Shown here: positions 11,141 through 18,516 of the stretch, piece after piece
Layout of the letters: each line of letters begins with the position of its first letter
Position numbering within the stretch: position 1 is the first letter of the stretch
DNA from: an uncultured Arachnia sp.
GTDB taxonomy: Bacteria; Actinomycetota; Actinomycetes; Propionibacteriales; Propionibacteriaceae
Direction: 5' to 3'
NCBI GenBank assembly: GCA_947499145.1
Contig: CANMNB010000003.1
Coordinates: 1 to 64,000, forward strand
DNA length: 64,000 bases
The notes under the pieces: model-generated
Told to the model about the DNA's origin: nothing
Databases searched by the model: none
Seen by the model: the letters and a program-made list of their open reading frames with translations, nothing else
Made by a program: the position numbers and the translations under genes

Positions 11141-11980
11141 CCGCGGCGACTCCACCGCCGCTGCCCGCGGACCTGAATGACGGGTTGAAGCGGTTGAAGA
11201 TGGCCGCGATGCGGCGGCTGGCTCCCGAGCTGCTGGTGACCGCGAAGACGCAGCGGTGGAAGCCCGAGGAGTTCCTGCGCACCCTCGTGGAGGCTGAGAT
11301 CGCCGCGCGTGATGAGTCCAACGTCCGCACCCGGATGCGGCAAGCAGCGTTCCCGGTGCCCAAGACGCTCGAGGAGTTCGACGTCGCCGCGTCCTCGATC
11401 CCGCCCGCGACGTTCGACTACCTGTCGTCGTTGGAGTGGATCCGCGCCGCAGAGAACGTCTGCATGATCGGGCCCGCCGGCACCGGGAAGTCGCACACGT
11501 TAATCGCACTGGGCATCGCCGCGGTCGAGCGCGGGCATCGAGTCCGGTACTTCACCGCCGCCGAACTCGTCGAGACCCTCTACCGCGGCCTGGCCGACAA
11601 CTCGGTCGGCAAGGTCATCGACAACCTGCTGCGCAACGACCTAATCCTGGTCGATGAGCTCGGGTTCGCGCCGCTGGATGACACCGGCGCCCAGGTGTTG
11701 TTCCGGTTCGTCGCGGCCGCCTACGAACGTCGGTCGCTCGGCATCGCATCGCACTGGCCGTTCGAGTCCTGGGGCCGGTTCCTGCCCGAGCACACCACCG
11801 CGGTCAGCATGCTCGACAGACTCCTGCACCACTGCCACACCGTCATCACCGACGGTGACTCCTACCGAATGAGACAGGCCCGAGCGAAGGGAGGAACCCG
11901 CCTCACGAACAGCTGAAACTCAGCGAAGGGTGGGGACTTCTAGTTGGCCACCAGCGGGGACCGCAACCTGGCCATTGACA
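11056..11980 (+). mobile_element. Truncated IS21-family element (left part deleted)
   Basis: Contains the end of istA, complete istB and the right terminus. The terminus holds two GGGGAC-N7/8-TGGCC repeats (about 11931-11951 and 11956-11973) and ends with TTGACA at 11975-11980. This is the multiple-terminal-repeat design of IS21. No matching left terminus was found upstream; the junction falls inside the hsdM remnant. Confidence 0.65.
11137..11916 (+). CDS. istB: IS21-family ATPase IstB
   Basis: 259 residues from GTG 11137. AAA+ ATPase that helps the IstA transposase select and assemble on target DNA. Walker A GPAGTGKSH near residues 111-119, Walker B LILVDELGF near 169-177, and the C-terminal arginine-rich end SYRMRQARAK are present, so the gene looks intact. 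Without a full istA the element cannot move by itself. It could still be trans-mobilised if a full copy exists elsewhere in the genome. Confidence 0.9.
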   Translation: MTAATPPPLPADLNDGLKRLKMAAMRRLAPELLVTAKTQRWKPEEFLRTLVEAEIAARDESNVRTRMRQAAFPVPKTLEEFDVAASSIPPATFDYLSSLEWIRAAENVCMIGPAGTGKSHTLIALGIAAVERGHRVRYFTAAELVETLYRGLADNSVGKVIDNLLRNDLILVDELGFAPLDDTGAQVLFRFVAAAYERRSLGIASHWPFESWGRFLPEHTTAVSMLDRLLHHCHTVITDGDSYRMRQARAKGGTRLTNS

Positions 11981-12249
11981 CGCGTATGCCTTTCCGCTAC
12001 GCTCGCCACTCCCGCACCGTCTGGCAGTACCGGCACGCCATGGCTTTGTCAGGGCCGCTTGCCACCTCGACCTGGCACCTTCCAGGTCAGGCTGCCCTCA
12101 GCTTCACCGTCCTGCTACGACAGGCACGGCGGCGGAGGTCTCTCACCTCCACTCGATCAACAAGCGCCTCACGGCGCACCTCCGGGTACCGACAGAGGTC
12201 GTCGTCCGGGAGCGAAGGTGCCCTCACTGTCGCGCCGCCTGCGGTTGGC
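11981..12249. other. Non-coding stretch with two hairpins
   Basis: No supportable gene. Two strong inverted repeats are seen: GACCTGG/CCAGGTC (12069-12088) and GGAGGT/ACCTCC (12134-12150). They may terminate the istB and HAAS transcripts that converge here, but neither has a U tract. Confidence 0.4.
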
Positions 12250-12648
12250 TCAGCGTCGCCTGGTGCCTGTCAGCCTGACCAGGAGAGCGCCCACCCACGC
12301 CAGCAGAACGACTGCTGCGATCGCGATGGACAGGTTGGGGTCGAGCGTTCCCAGCACCAGGCCCTCGTCACGGCGGGCCGCAATGGCCAACAGCAGCAGA
12401 GCTGCCGCGGCCGAGGCCAGGAGCCACCCTGCGACATACACTGGCCATCGCCGAGGTGCCTGCGAGGACGCCGGGAACGTCCGTGCGTAGGTGCGGGGAC
12501 TGCCGAACGCCTCCTCCGGAGACGCCCCGCTGTCGCGGACGTGCGACTGCACCGTGGCGGCTGCGTCGTCGATCGTCTCGCTGTCCAGTCCGCGCAGGCG
12601 CAGGTGCCGGGTGAGTTGGGCGGTGTACTGGTCAAGCGACTTGGTCAT
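12250..12648 (-). CDS. HAAS-domain membrane protein, partner of PadR
   Basis: 132 residues. The N-terminal half (about 1-60) is a soluble helical HAAS-type domain (LDQYTAQLTRHLRLRGLDSE, then a DDAAATVQSHVRDSGASPEEAFGSP-like stretch); two transmembrane segments follow at about 68-90 and 102-124. HAAS proteins are usually encoded next to PadR regulators and are thought to couple membrane or envelope signals to them. ATG 12648 has GAAGGAGG upstream and overlaps the padR stop as ATGA, so the two genes are translationally coupled. Confidence 0.75.
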   Translation of the reverse strand: MTKSLDQYTAQLTRHLRLRGLDSETIDDAAATVQSHVRDSGASPEEAFGSPRTYARTFPASSQAPRRWPVYVAGWLLASAAAALLLLAIAARRDEGLVLGTLDPNLSIAIAAVVLLAWVGALLVRLTGTRRR

Positions 12649-12998
12649 GCTTCCTCCTTCGGGGAGAACAAGTTGGATACGGTTGCGCTGAACCGGAGCC
12701 AGGCCTCGTGGGACGCCGTTGCGGCTTCTCGTCCCTGAGGTGTCAGCGCGTAGTACTTCCTGGCGGGGCCGGGCTGCTCGCTGCTCCACTCCGAGACCAC
12801 CAGCCCCCCTTCCTCCAGTCGTCGCAGGGCGGGGTAGAGCGTGCCCCCGGGCACCGCGCCCCAGCCAGCTTGCTCCAGGCGCTTGGTCAGTAGGTAGCCG
12901 TACATCGGCTGCCTACTGAGTGCTCCCAAGAGCGCCGTTGGGAGCAGCCCGCGCTGCCACTGTGCGGGCCAGGCGTCAGGTCGAATTTCGGTCGCCAT
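12645..12998 (-). CDS. PadR-family transcriptional regulator
   Basis: 117 residues with the PadR winged-helix signature MYGYLLTKRLEQAG, GTLYPALRRLEEGGLV and RKYYALTPQGRE. There is no ligand domain beyond the C-terminal dimer helix. PadR proteins repress their own operon and nearby efflux or membrane genes. The ATG has no Shine-Dalgarno; a TAAACT -10 box ends 6 bp upstream, so the mRNA is probably leaderless. A perfect operator covers the promoter. The HAAS gene is its only visible co-transcribed target. Confidence 0.9.
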   Translation of the reverse strand: MATEIRPDAWPAQWQRGLLPTALLGALSRQPMYGYLLTKRLEQAGWGAVPGGTLYPALRRLEEGGLVVSEWSSEQPGPARKYYALTPQGREAATASHEAWLRFSATVSNLFSPKEEA

Positions 12999-13004
12999 AT
13001 AGAG

Positions 13005-13040
13005 AGTTTAGTTCAACCTATGTCGAGAAACAACATAGGT
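13005..13040 (-). promoter_or_regulatory. padR promoter with PadR operator
   Basis: On the minus strand TTGTTT (13033-13028) and TAAACT (13010-13005) are 17 bp apart. The inverted repeat ACCTATGT-N9-ACATAGGT (13016-13040) spans the -35 and spacer. It contains the ATGT...ACAT core typical of PadR operators, so autorepression is likely. Confidence 0.75.
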
Positions 13041-13128
13041 AGAGACTGACAACACCCCGCCTGCCGCTGCGGCACGTACCACTGGAGAGCAGCACATCGA
13101 CAGCCAGTACCTGGACGCCCGGGGCCGG

Positions 13129-13551
13129 GTGGTCGTGTCAGGTGACAAGGCGCTGCCGGCGATGGCGACCGACCTGCCAATCGAGCAGGCCATGGCGGAG
13201 GTCACGAGGGACGACGCTGAGCTCTTGGCAGACGTGCTGCAGGACACCCAAGAGATCGAGGGCAAGTTCACTCGCGCCAACCTCACAGCCGCCGTCGAAT
13301 CGGTTCTCGGGAACGTCTCACCAGATGCGGCGCGTCGGATTGCATTGAACATCGGCTTCACCCTTCGCGATCACGGGTTCACGACTCGAGAGGATTTGGA
13401 CTCTTCCCTTCCACCTGTCAAGAGGCACCCATTGCCTCAATCTGGTGGACGCTTCGAGAAGCTGGGGATGAAAGTCCCAATGGTGGGGCGATGCCTGGCC
13501 AAACTGGCACGAACTCACCCGAGGGGCCAGCGGAACCATCCCCTTGCGTAG
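13129..13551 (+). CDS. Hypothetical protein, possibly a fragment
   Basis: 140 codons from GTG 13129; the frame is in fact open from about 13039 (just after the TAG at 13036), and protein-like sequence (DSQYLDARGRVVVSGDKALP) precedes the GTG, so the true start is unclear. The core, about residues 10-90, is acidic and helical (EVTRDDAELLADVLQDTQEI) and has good actinobacterial codon use. After TREDLD the third-position GC falls and the sequence becomes unlike protein, suggesting a decayed or truncated end. I do not recognise the family. It lies inside the accessory island. Confidence 0.4.
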   Translation: MVVSGDKALPAMATDLPIEQAMAEVTRDDAELLADVLQDTQEIEGKFTRANLTAAVESVLGNVSPDAARRIALNIGFTLRDHGFTTREDLDSSLPPVKRHPLPQSGGRFEKLGMKVPMVGRCLAKLARTHPRGQRNHPLA

Positions 13552-13625
13552 GATGACAGCGACCAACTCGCAGCGCCTCGACTAGAGGTGGCCAGCCTGG
13601 ATCTGAGACGGCGACCCCGGGAAAC

Positions 13626-13699
13626 TGTCACATTTCCTGTCACAAAGTCCCCACGTAGGCGGCCTAGAGGGCTGACAGCTACTGTCATCGTGGCTGTCA
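13626..13699 (-). repeat. Cluster of TGTCA-type repeats at right edge of the island
   Basis: TGTCA occurs at 13626, 13639, 13683 and 13695, and TGACA at 13673. CTACTGTCA-N7-TGTCA here is the inverse of TGACA-N6-TGACAGTAG at 10658-10677 on the left edge. The inverted arrangement is what paired transposon ends would show. No exact long terminal inverted repeat is seen. The rest of 13552-13874 shows no gene I can support. Confidence 0.45.
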
Positions 13700-13874
13700 C
13701 CCAACATTGCCCCTATCCCCTCCAGGCCACAGTTCTGCGTATACGTCGCGATCTTCGCCATAGCGCGACATCGGCACGCATGGGCAGATCTGTGGCCGCA
13801 CCGTCGGCGACGAACAGAGCGACAACCCAGTAGCACGCGGAGCCTCGTCGTGGTCCGCAGTAACATGGCACGTT

Positions 13875-15731
13875 GTGGTGAAGCGACTTCTCAAGGGCCT
13901 GGCGTTGGCGGTGGCGCTGACGCTCGCCTTCGAGTTCGCCCACGGCCTGCACGAGTCGTGGTCACTGGCGTTCGATCGCCTGCTCGAACTGCCGCTTGGC
14001 GTGGTCGCGCTCGGGGTGTTGCTCATCTGGTCGCTCCTCACGCTGCTCGACGCGTTGACGACCCGGCTGTGGCTCTCCACGGGGATTCTGGGCGTCGTGC
14101 TCGCCATCGTCGCCGCCGCCGACGTGCTGAAGATGCGGCACCGGGGTGAGCCCCTGTTCGTCACCGATGCCCTGTACATCGGCGAGATCGGTTTCCTCAT
14201 CGAGGCCGCTGGGACCGGCACCGTGGCTGCGGTGGTGGCCACGATCGTCGGGCTCCCGCTACTGGTCTGGCTCCTTGCGGTTTCGCCGCTCGGTGAACGC
14301 CTGCGACGCCCCAAGGCTGACGAACGCGAGACGAGCGGAGGCTGGCCCGGTCGGCGCACCCGCCTCGTCGCGGCAGTCATCAGCCTGGCCTTGGTCTCCA
14401 CCGCCTTCACCTTCAACGCCACGGGCAACGTGGCGCGCCGGACCTACGAGGCGGCGAACGCCCACTGGGCCACCTGGGACCAGGCGGAGAACTACGACGA
14501 GAACGGTCTCATCGCAGGACTGCTCTACACGCTCCCGGCGTCCATCATGCGTGAGAGTGACGCCTACTCCCAGCAGACGATGGATGACCTCGTCGAGCGC
14601 TACACGTCGATCGCCGCGGAACTCAACGCCGATCGGGCCCCCGGTGCCCTCGACGACGCCAACGTGGTCCTGGTCCTCTCCGAGACGCTGTCCGACCCCC
14701 TTGCCCTGGACGGCATCTCCGCGGAGGAGGACCCCCTCCCCTTCCTTCGCGAGCTGATGGCCGAGAACCCGTCCGGGACGCTGCTGTCCTCTGGCTTCGG
14801 CGGCGGAACGGCCACGGTGGAGTTCGAAGTGATGACGGGGATGGCCGCCAGTCTCTTCGAGCCGCAGGTGGACACCCCGTACCAGTCCGTGGTGGCCGGT
14901 TCGCAGGAGTTCCCCAGCCACCTGGGGACGTTCGGAGGCGAGGAGCGGGAGTCGCTCGCCATCCACCCGTTCCTCTCCACGTTCTACCGCCGCTCGTCGG
15001 TCTACGAGGCCTTCGGGTTTGACGAAGCTGCCTTCCGGGACGACCTCACGCACCTGCGAAACCTGCCGGGCGATGGCTACGTCTCCGACCGGTCGCTGTT
15101 CGCGGACATCGTCAACCGCCTCGAGGCCAACGACTCCCCCATGCTGGTCAACGCCGTGACCATGCAGAACCATGGTCCGCACACCGGCCTGGCGCATCCG
15201 ATCACGGTGGACGGTCCCCTCTCCGACAGCCAGAAGTCGACGGCGGGCCAGTACCTGCGCGGGCTCGCCCACTCCGACGAAGCCCTCCGCGGCCTGCGCG
15301 AAGACCTCGAGTCCATGGACGAGCGCACGATCGTCCTGCTGTATGGGGACCATCTCCCGGGCTTCTGGCCGGAGGACATCCTCGACGCGAGCGGTGAGAC
15401 GGCGCGCTTCGAGACTCCGTGGGTGGTCTTCGCCAACTTCCCCCTCGAGGACATCGACGCGGGCACGGTGGGCGCCAACCAGCTCGTCACCAAGCTGCTC
15501 GATGCCGCGAACGCACCTCACACGCCGTGGACTGCCCTGCTCCATGAGGTTGCCAGCGAGGTTCCCGCGATGGAGCGCACCGCGTGGCTCGACACCCAGG
15601 AGAGCGTGGTCACCGAGGACGAGTTGAGCGAGACGGCCCAACGATTGCTCGCGGATTACCGGCTCGCCCAGTACGACATGACCGTGGGGAACGGGTGGGC
15701 CACCGACGCCCTCCTCACGCCCCCGGGGTGA
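13875..15731 (+). CDS. LTA synthase-like phosphoglycerol transferase (sulfatase fold)
   Basis: 618 residues: about four to five transmembrane helices in residues 1-190, then an extracellular alkaline-phosphatase-like domain. Family motifs are seen: VVLVLSETLSDP (metal-binding Glu), GFGGGTATVEFEVMTG, NAVTMQNHGPH and LLYGDHLPGF (metal Asp/His). The nucleophile is probably the Thr of GGGTATVEFE. Proteins of this type transfer glycerol phosphate from phosphatidylglycerol to an envelope glycan. Tandem GTG codons at 13875/13878 start it. It is followed by nucleotidyltransferase and sugar kinase genes, suggesting a cell-surface glycan role. Substrate unknown. Confidence 0.8.
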   Translation: MVKRLLKGLALAVALTLAFEFAHGLHESWSLAFDRLLELPLGVVALGVLLIWSLLTLLDALTTRLWLSTGILGVVLAIVAAADVLKMRHRGEPLFVTDALYIGEIGFLIEAAGTGTVAAVVATIVGLPLLVWLLAVSPLGERLRRPKADERETSGGWPGRRTRLVAAVISLALVSTAFTFNATGNVARRTYEAANAHWATWDQAENYDENGLIAGLLYTLPASIMRESDAYSQQTMDDLVERYTSIAAELNADRAPGALDDANVVLVLSETLSDPLALDGISAEEDPLPFLRELMAENPSGTLLSSGFGGGTATVEFEVMTGMAASLFEPQVDTPYQSVVAGSQEFPSHLGTFGGEERESLAIHPFLSTFYRRSSVYEAFGFDEAAFRDDLTHLRNLPGDGYVSDRSLFADIVNRLEANDSPMLVNAVTMQNHGPHTGLAHPITVDGPLSDSQKSTAGQYLRGLAHSDEALRGLREDLESMDERTIVLLYGDHLPGFWPEDILDASGETARFETPWVVFANFPLEDIDAGTVGANQLVTKLLDAANAPHTPWTALLHEVASEVPAMERTAWLDTQESVVTEDELSETAQRLLADYRLAQYDMTVGNGWATDALLTPPG

Positions 15732-15842
15732 CACTGCCGCTTGCACGTTTCCGGACACGGCCACTCGTCACAACTGCTAGTTTGGCGAGGGCGGCAATGG
15801 CGCCGCCCACCCAGCGAACCCACGTTGCGAGGAGGGACATCC

Positions 15843-16700
15843 ATGGCCCCTGACACCCAGGTGACCGATGTCCTCCCCATCCACTTCGGTGCCGGTAACA
15901 CCCTTAAGGTCGTCATCCTCGCCCGCGGACTCGGCACCCGTATGCGCGCCGGTGACACCGCCGCCGATCTCACGGCCGAGCAGAAGGCCGCCGCCGATGC
16001 CGGCATGAAGGCCATGATCCCCATCGGCCGACCATTCCTCGACCACTGCCTGTCCGCCTACGCCGATGCCGGGTTCACGCAGGCCTGCCTGGTCATCGGC
16101 CCCGAACACACCGCCGTCGCCGACTACTACGCGTACCTCCCCACCGAGCGGATCACCATCACCACCGCCATCCAGGAACACCCCCTCGGCACCGCGGATG
16201 CCGTCCTGGCCGCCGAAGACTTCGCAGCCGGGGAACGCATCGTGATGGTCAACGGGGACAACTACTACCCCACCAACGTGATGCGCGCCATCCGCGAGAC
16301 CCCCGGCCACGCCGCCGCCGGCTTTGGCCGCGACGCCCTCGTCGAACGCAGCAACATCCCCGCCGACCGCATCCGAGCCTTCGCCCTCCTCGTCGCCGAC
16401 GACGACGGCCACCTCACAGACATCATCGAAAAGCCCAGCGACGACCAACTCGCCGCCCACGCCGACGCCCGGATCTCCATGAACTGCTTCGGCTTCGACC
16501 CCGACATCTTCGACGCCGCGCGGACCACCGCCCCGTCCCCCCGCGGCGAACTCGAAATCGTGGACGCCGTTCGCGCCCTCACCCACGCCGGCGAGCAGAT
16601 GCACGTCATCCCCGTCGCCGCCGGGGTCCTCGACATGTCCCGCCGCGACGACGTCAGCGCCGTCGCTGATCGGCTGCAGCACCGCGCGGTGACGCTGTGA
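15843..16700 (+). CDS. Sugar nucleotidyltransferase family protein
   Basis: 285 residues from ATG 15843 (GGAGGGACATCC upstream). GT-A nucleotidyltransferase fold like RmlA or GalU: VVILARGLGTRMR at the nucleotide loop, K in MKAMIPIGRPFLDH, MVNGDNYY with the metal Asp, and EIVDAVRAL near the end. The first glycine of the normal GGxGTR loop is replaced by Arg, and about 20 residues are inserted between the loop and the catalytic Lys. It should make an NDP-sugar from a sugar 1-phosphate supplied by the overlapping downstream kinase (4-bp GTGA overlap). Sugar not predictable. Confidence 0.75.
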   Translation: MAPDTQVTDVLPIHFGAGNTLKVVILARGLGTRMRAGDTAADLTAEQKAAADAGMKAMIPIGRPFLDHCLSAYADAGFTQACLVIGPEHTAVADYYAYLPTERITITTAIQEHPLGTADAVLAAEDFAAGERIVMVNGDNYYPTNVMRAIRETPGHAAAGFGRDALVERSNIPADRIRAFALLVADDDGHLTDIIEKPSDDQLAAHADARISMNCFGFDPDIFDAARTTAPSPRGELEIVDAVRALTHAGEQMHVIPVAAGVLDMSRRDDVSAVADRLQHRAVTL

Positions 16701-17881
16701 CCCAGTGGTTCGTCCCCGGGCGACTGGAGTTATTCGGCAAACACACCGACTACGCTGGCGGCAACGCCCTGGTGGCGGCGGTTGATCGCGGTGTCGCCGT
16801 CTCCGTCAGACCCGCCAGCGAGGGGTTCGTCGCCTACAGCGACCACGGCCCCTTGGTGGAGCTCGATCCCGCCGTCGATCCCGGGCTGCCGACGGGCCAC
16901 TGGGGCCGCTATCTCCACACCGTGCTCCGCAGGTTGACCGCCGACTTCGGGCCCCTCGCCCCGGCCGAGATCGCCGTGTCGTCCAACCTGCCGCTCGCCT
17001 CCGGGATGAGCAGCTCCTCCGCCCTGCTCACCGGCGTGGCCCTGACCGTCATCGACGCGAACGGCATCCGCGAGACGGACGAGTGGCGCAGCGCCATCAC
17101 CTCCGAGATGGATCTCATCGCCTACCTGGCCTGCGTCGAGAACGGCAGCGGCTTCAAACACCTCGCAGGTGGTCTCGGTGTCGGCACGCACGGTGGCTCC
17201 GAGGACCACGCCGCCATCCTCAGCGGAAAGCCCGACCACCTGCTGCACCTCAACTTCAACCCCATGAGGCTCGTCTCCCCCGTCCGTCTCCCGGACGGCT
17301 GGCAACTCATGGTGGCCACGAGCGGCGTGCTCGCTGAGAAGACGGGGGCAGCGCTCGCTGACTACAATCGCTGCTCGGCGCAGGTCCGCGAGATCGTCGC
17401 CCGGGCCGAGCAGCGCAGCGACCTGGCGCTGGCGAACCTGGCCGCCGTCGTAGAAATGCAGGGAACAGACTGGGCCAGGGACCTCGTCGGCGACTCCCCC
17501 GCCCTCTCCCGACGCCTCGAGCACTATGTGGTGGAGTCGGACCGGTTGGTGCCGGAGGCCGTCCGAGCCCTGACCGATGCCGACCGCAGCCTTCTGGGCG
17601 CAGTCGCGCAGCAGTCCCAAGCCGCGGCCGAGACGCTGCTGGGCAACCAGATCCCCGAGACGTCGCAGCTGGTGCGCTCGGCCCTGTCGGTGGGCGCCTG
17701 GGCGGCGTCCTCGTTCGGCGCCGGCTTCGGGGGCAGCGCCTGGGCCGTCATCCCGTACGGGCAGGACGACGAGTTCGCCGAGCAGTGGCTGATGCACTAC
17801 CGCGAGCGCTTCCCGGAGGCCGGCGCGCGGGCGATCGCCCTCGGCGTCACGCCGTCGGGCGCCGCCCGCCGCATCGAATAG
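16697..17881 (+). CDS. GHMP kinase, galactokinase-like
   Basis: 394 residues. GHMP sugar kinase: N-terminal GRLELFGKHTDYAGG (8-22), phosphate loop LPLASGMSSSSALLTG (about 98-113) and C-terminal GAGFGGSAWA. True galactokinases read GEHTDY, where the Glu contacts the sugar; here it is GKHTDY, so the substrate may not be galactose. It overlaps the nucleotidyltransferase by 4 bp, giving an anomeric kinase plus NDP-sugar synthase pair as in other salvage or heptose-activation routes. Cytosolic. Confidence 0.75.
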   Translation: MTQWFVPGRLELFGKHTDYAGGNALVAAVDRGVAVSVRPASEGFVAYSDHGPLVELDPAVDPGLPTGHWGRYLHTVLRRLTADFGPLAPAEIAVSSNLPLASGMSSSSALLTGVALTVIDANGIRETDEWRSAITSEMDLIAYLACVENGSGFKHLAGGLGVGTHGGSEDHAAILSGKPDHLLHLNFNPMRLVSPVRLPDGWQLMVATSGVLAEKTGAALADYNRCSAQVREIVARAEQRSDLALANLAAVVEMQGTDWARDLVGDSPALSRRLEHYVVESDRLVPEAVRALTDADRSLLGAVAQQSQAAAETLLGNQIPETSQLVRSALSVGAWAASSFGAGFGGSAWAVIPYGQDDEFAEQWLMHYRERFPEAGARAIALGVTPSGAARRIE

Positions 17882-17891
17882 GGTTCCTAAG

Positions 17892-18293
17892 TCAGGTGAG
17901 GGTTGCGAGGAGCTTGTCGCAGGCGTCCTCGCACCTGCGGCAGCTCTCCGCGCACACCTTGCAGTGCTCGTGCATGTCAGCGTGTCTCCCGCACTCGTCC
18001 CCGCAGGCACGGCAGCTGGTGCGACAGGCCTCGACCAGCGCACGGACGGTCGCGACGTCGGTCGTGGCTCGCGACAACACCGAGCCGGTGGCGTTGCAGA
18101 CGTCCGCGCAGTCCAAGTTGAGGCGGATGCAGTCCCGGAGTCCAGCGACCATGTCCTCGGCCAGACACGCGTCTGCGCAGGAGGTGCACGTCTGGGCGCA
18201 CTCGAAGCAGGCGTCGATGCAGGCGGCCAGGGCTTCCTGGTCGATGGCACCGAGGCCCGGGTGGGTGCGAAGCATCTCGCGGGTGGCAGTCAT
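17892..18293 (-). CDS. Four-helix-bundle copper-binding protein (DUF326/Csp-like)
   Basis: 133 residues with 18 cysteines arranged as CxxxC/CxxC along four predicted helices (ACFECAQTC, DCADVC, ACRTSCRACGDEC, EHCKVCAESCRRCEDAC). This matches the Csp3-type copper-storage proteins, which hold many Cu(I) ions in the bundle core. There is no signal peptide, so it is cytosolic. GAGAGGAG precedes the ATG. Convergent with the GHMP kinase gene. Confidence 0.85.
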   Translation of the reverse strand: MTATREMLRTHPGLGAIDQEALAACIDACFECAQTCTSCADACLAEDMVAGLRDCIRLNLDCADVCNATGSVLSRATTDVATVRALVEACRTSCRACGDECGRHADMHEHCKVCAESCRRCEDACDKLLATLT

Positions 18294-18340
18294 GTCGTCT
18301 CCTCTCGACGGTCCCGTTTTCGGGGGCCAGTTGGAGCAAA

Positions 18341-18356
18341 CACGCTACGCAGCGTG
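18341..18356. promoter_or_regulatory. Inverted repeat upstream of the copper-binding protein
   Basis: CACGCT-ACGC-AGCGTG, a perfect 6+4+6 inverted repeat, 48 bp upstream of the start. Candidate metal-responsive operator; the regulator is unknown. Confidence 0.35.
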
Positions 18357-18516
18357 GGGTTCATCGGTAACCAACCAGGTCGCGGAACACCAATGACATT
18401 CCGCAGAGCTCATGGCACCCCCGCCAGAAATGCTGTATATATGGCTGCTAGTTTATTCCTACAGTTGGCGGACATCGCAGGTCCCCCAAACGTCAAACAC
18501 TGGAAGGGTATTCGAA

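Noticed and set aside
12069-12150. Two hairpins as structured RNA
   Set aside because: Short stems without conserved-motif evidence; noted only as hairpins in a non-coding stretch.
10541-13708. ACATT at 10541-10545 and 13704-13708 as a target-site duplication of the island
   Set aside because: The bases next to the copies do not form canonical TGT...ACA ends, and a 5-bp match can arise by chance.
16697-17881. Naming the GHMP kinase galK
   Set aside because: The sugar-contact Glu of GEHTDY is Lys here, and no other Leloir genes are adjacent.
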